DNA from: Methylobacterium brachythecii
GTDB taxonomy: Bacteria > Pseudomonadota > Alphaproteobacteria > Rhizobiales > Beijerinckiaceae
NCBI RefSeq assembly: GCF_014196345.1
Contig: NZ_JACIDN010000007.1
Coordinates: forward strand, 62,001-126,000
Length of the DNA: 64,000 bases
Reading direction: 5' to 3'
This document shows positions 63,117-64,000 of the stretch, in pieces. Under the pieces are notes generated by a model. The model was not told where the DNA came from. It ran no database searches and saw only the letters and a list, made by a program, of their open reading frames with translations. A program made the position numbers and the translations under genes. Position 1 is the stretch's first letter, and each line of letters starts with the position of its first letter.

Positions 63117-64000
63117 ATGCACCTCCTGCGTGTCGACACGGTCTCGCTCGACGAGGGCGAAGCGGCGGTCGATCTCGGGCAGAGCCCGGGCGACATCGTC
63201 GTGCTGTCCTTCACCGACAGCGACCTGTCCTCGATCGCGGATGCCTATGCGGCCGAGCCCGAGCTGCCCTCGCTGCGGCTCGCGAAACTCGCCCAGCTGC
63301 GCCACCCAATGTCGGTGGATCTCTACGTCGATGCGGTGATCGCGCGGGCGAAGGTCTGCCTGATCCGCTGCCTCGGCGGCCTCGATTACTGGCGCTATGG
63401 CATCGAGCGCGCCGCGGCAGCCGCGCGCGCGCATGGCGTGCTGCTCGCGGTGTTGCCCGGCGACGATCGGCCGGATTCGCGGCTCGATGCCTTCTCGACG
63501 GTGTCCGCCGGCCTCTCTCAGACCCTCGACGCGTATTTCCGCGCCGGCGGCATCGACAACCTGCGCAACCTCCTGCGCCGCCTCGCGGCGGAGGCCGGGA
63601 CGGCGCTGTCATACGCGCCACCACAGGCGCTGCCCCGCGGCTTCGCCTGGTGCCCAGGCTGCGGACCGTGTTCCGTGGAGGACGCACGAGGCGCCGCCGG
63701 GCCCGGGCCGCTGGCACTGCTCCTCGTCTACCGCTCGGCCGTGCTGTCCGGCGAGACCGGCCCAGCGCTGGCGATCGTCGCCGCCCTGCGGGAACGCGGC
63801 ATCGGCTCCATCACGCTCGCCGTGTCGAGCCTGAAGGACCCGGACGCTGTCGCGCCGGTCCGAGCGGCGATCGCGGCGCGGCGGCCGGACATCGTCATCG
63901 CGGCCACCGCCTTCTCGGCGCGCGAGGATGCCGGTTTCGTCCTCGACGAGGCGGATTGCCCCGTGCTCCAGGCCTACACGATCGGTGCCTCTCACGAGGC
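63117..64000 (+). CDS. cobN: Cobaltochelatase subunit CobN (partial, 5' end)
   Basis: Large subunit of the ATP-dependent aerobic cobaltochelatase (with CobS and CobT) that inserts cobalt into hydrogenobyrinic acid a,c-diamide. Only the first 294 codons are in the window; full proteins are about 1100-1300 residues. The visible part begins MHLLRVDTVSLDEGEAAVDL and contains VCLIRCLGGLDYWRYG and LLLVYRSAVLSG, both typical CobN segments. The frame is open to the right edge. Confidence 0.92.
   Translation, partial: MHLLRVDTVSLDEGEAAVDLGQSPGDIVVLSFTDSDLSSIADAYAAEPELPSLRLAKLAQLRHPMSVDLYVDAVIARAKVCLIRCLGGLDYWRYGIERAAAAARAHGVLLAVLPGDDRPDSRLDAFSTVSAGLSQTLDAYFRAGGIDNLRNLLRRLAAEAGTALSYAPPQALPRGFAWCPGCGPCSVEDARGAAGPGPLALLLVYRSAVLSGETGPALAIVAALRERGIGSITLAVSSLKDPDAVAPVRAAIAARRPDIVIAATAFSAREDAGFVLDEADCPVLQAYTIGASHE

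Overview
The window is a high-GC alphaproteobacterial chromosome segment. The gene content points to the order Rhizobiales and most probably to a Methylobacteriaceae member (Methylobacterium/Methylorubrum). The supporting signs are the rpsT-dnaA-dnaN-recF replication block, the alphaproteobacterial-type families DUF2794, DUF1674 and DUF1636, a phasin (polyhydroxyalkanoate storage), the aerobic CobN-type B12 pathway, a compact his cluster, and an extra acetate assimilation module. The genus is inference from content only; no 16S gene is present.

Layout: 25-3286 is a glutamate/aspartate ABC importer (gltIJKL), followed by a DctA-type carrier. Convergent to these are allA and allE for ureide breakdown. 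A tRNA-Thr(GGT) lies at 6600-6674. The replication block runs rpsT, dnaA, dnaN, recF (6934-12001). A VapBC toxin-antitoxin pair sits between recF and recQ. 14735-24592 holds a membrane-linked hydrolase, purL-bolA-grxD, a thioredoxin-reductase-like flavoprotein, DUF2794, bluB, two tandem L,D-transpeptidases, a DUF1674 protein and rsmB. A heparinase II/III protein and purH follow. On the minus strand come an MHS transporter and the acetate set acs/yjcH/actP, then a large PAS histidine kinase. 37392-42122 carries a phasin, a small secreted protein, a third L,D-transpeptidase, a transglutaminase, an unusual response regulator and a lytic transglycosylase. 42368-47152 is hisB-DUF2628-hisH-hisA-hisF-hisE-coaA. 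Then come a Tat-type phosphoesterase, mtnP, the cytochrome bc1 genes petA-petB-petC and malonyl-CoA decarboxylase. After a small unknown gene and an MFS exporter, the right end (55611-64000) is a cobalamin region: cobC, cbiB, cobQ, cobO, cobU, then a clear cobalamin riboswitch heading cbtB-cbtA-DUF1636-cobW-cobN. cobN runs off the window.

How the genes work together: bluB makes the lower ligand and the right-end genes insert cobalt, adenosylate, amidate and load the nucleotide, so the window holds a large part of an aerobic B12 pathway with its cobalt importer under B12 feedback. acs and actP handle acetate. The phasin and its operator handle carbon storage.

Most of the window is ordinary housekeeping sequence. 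The most unusual items are: a response regulator whose N-terminus looks like the anti-sigma factor NepR (40272-40880); a candidate structured RNA with a strong terminator ahead of bluB (20555-20709); a hydrolase gene whose evident coding sequence has no ATG/GTG/TTG start; a palindromic operator shared by vapBC and recQ; and several intergenic inverted repeats. No CRISPR array, prophage or insertion sequence was seen.
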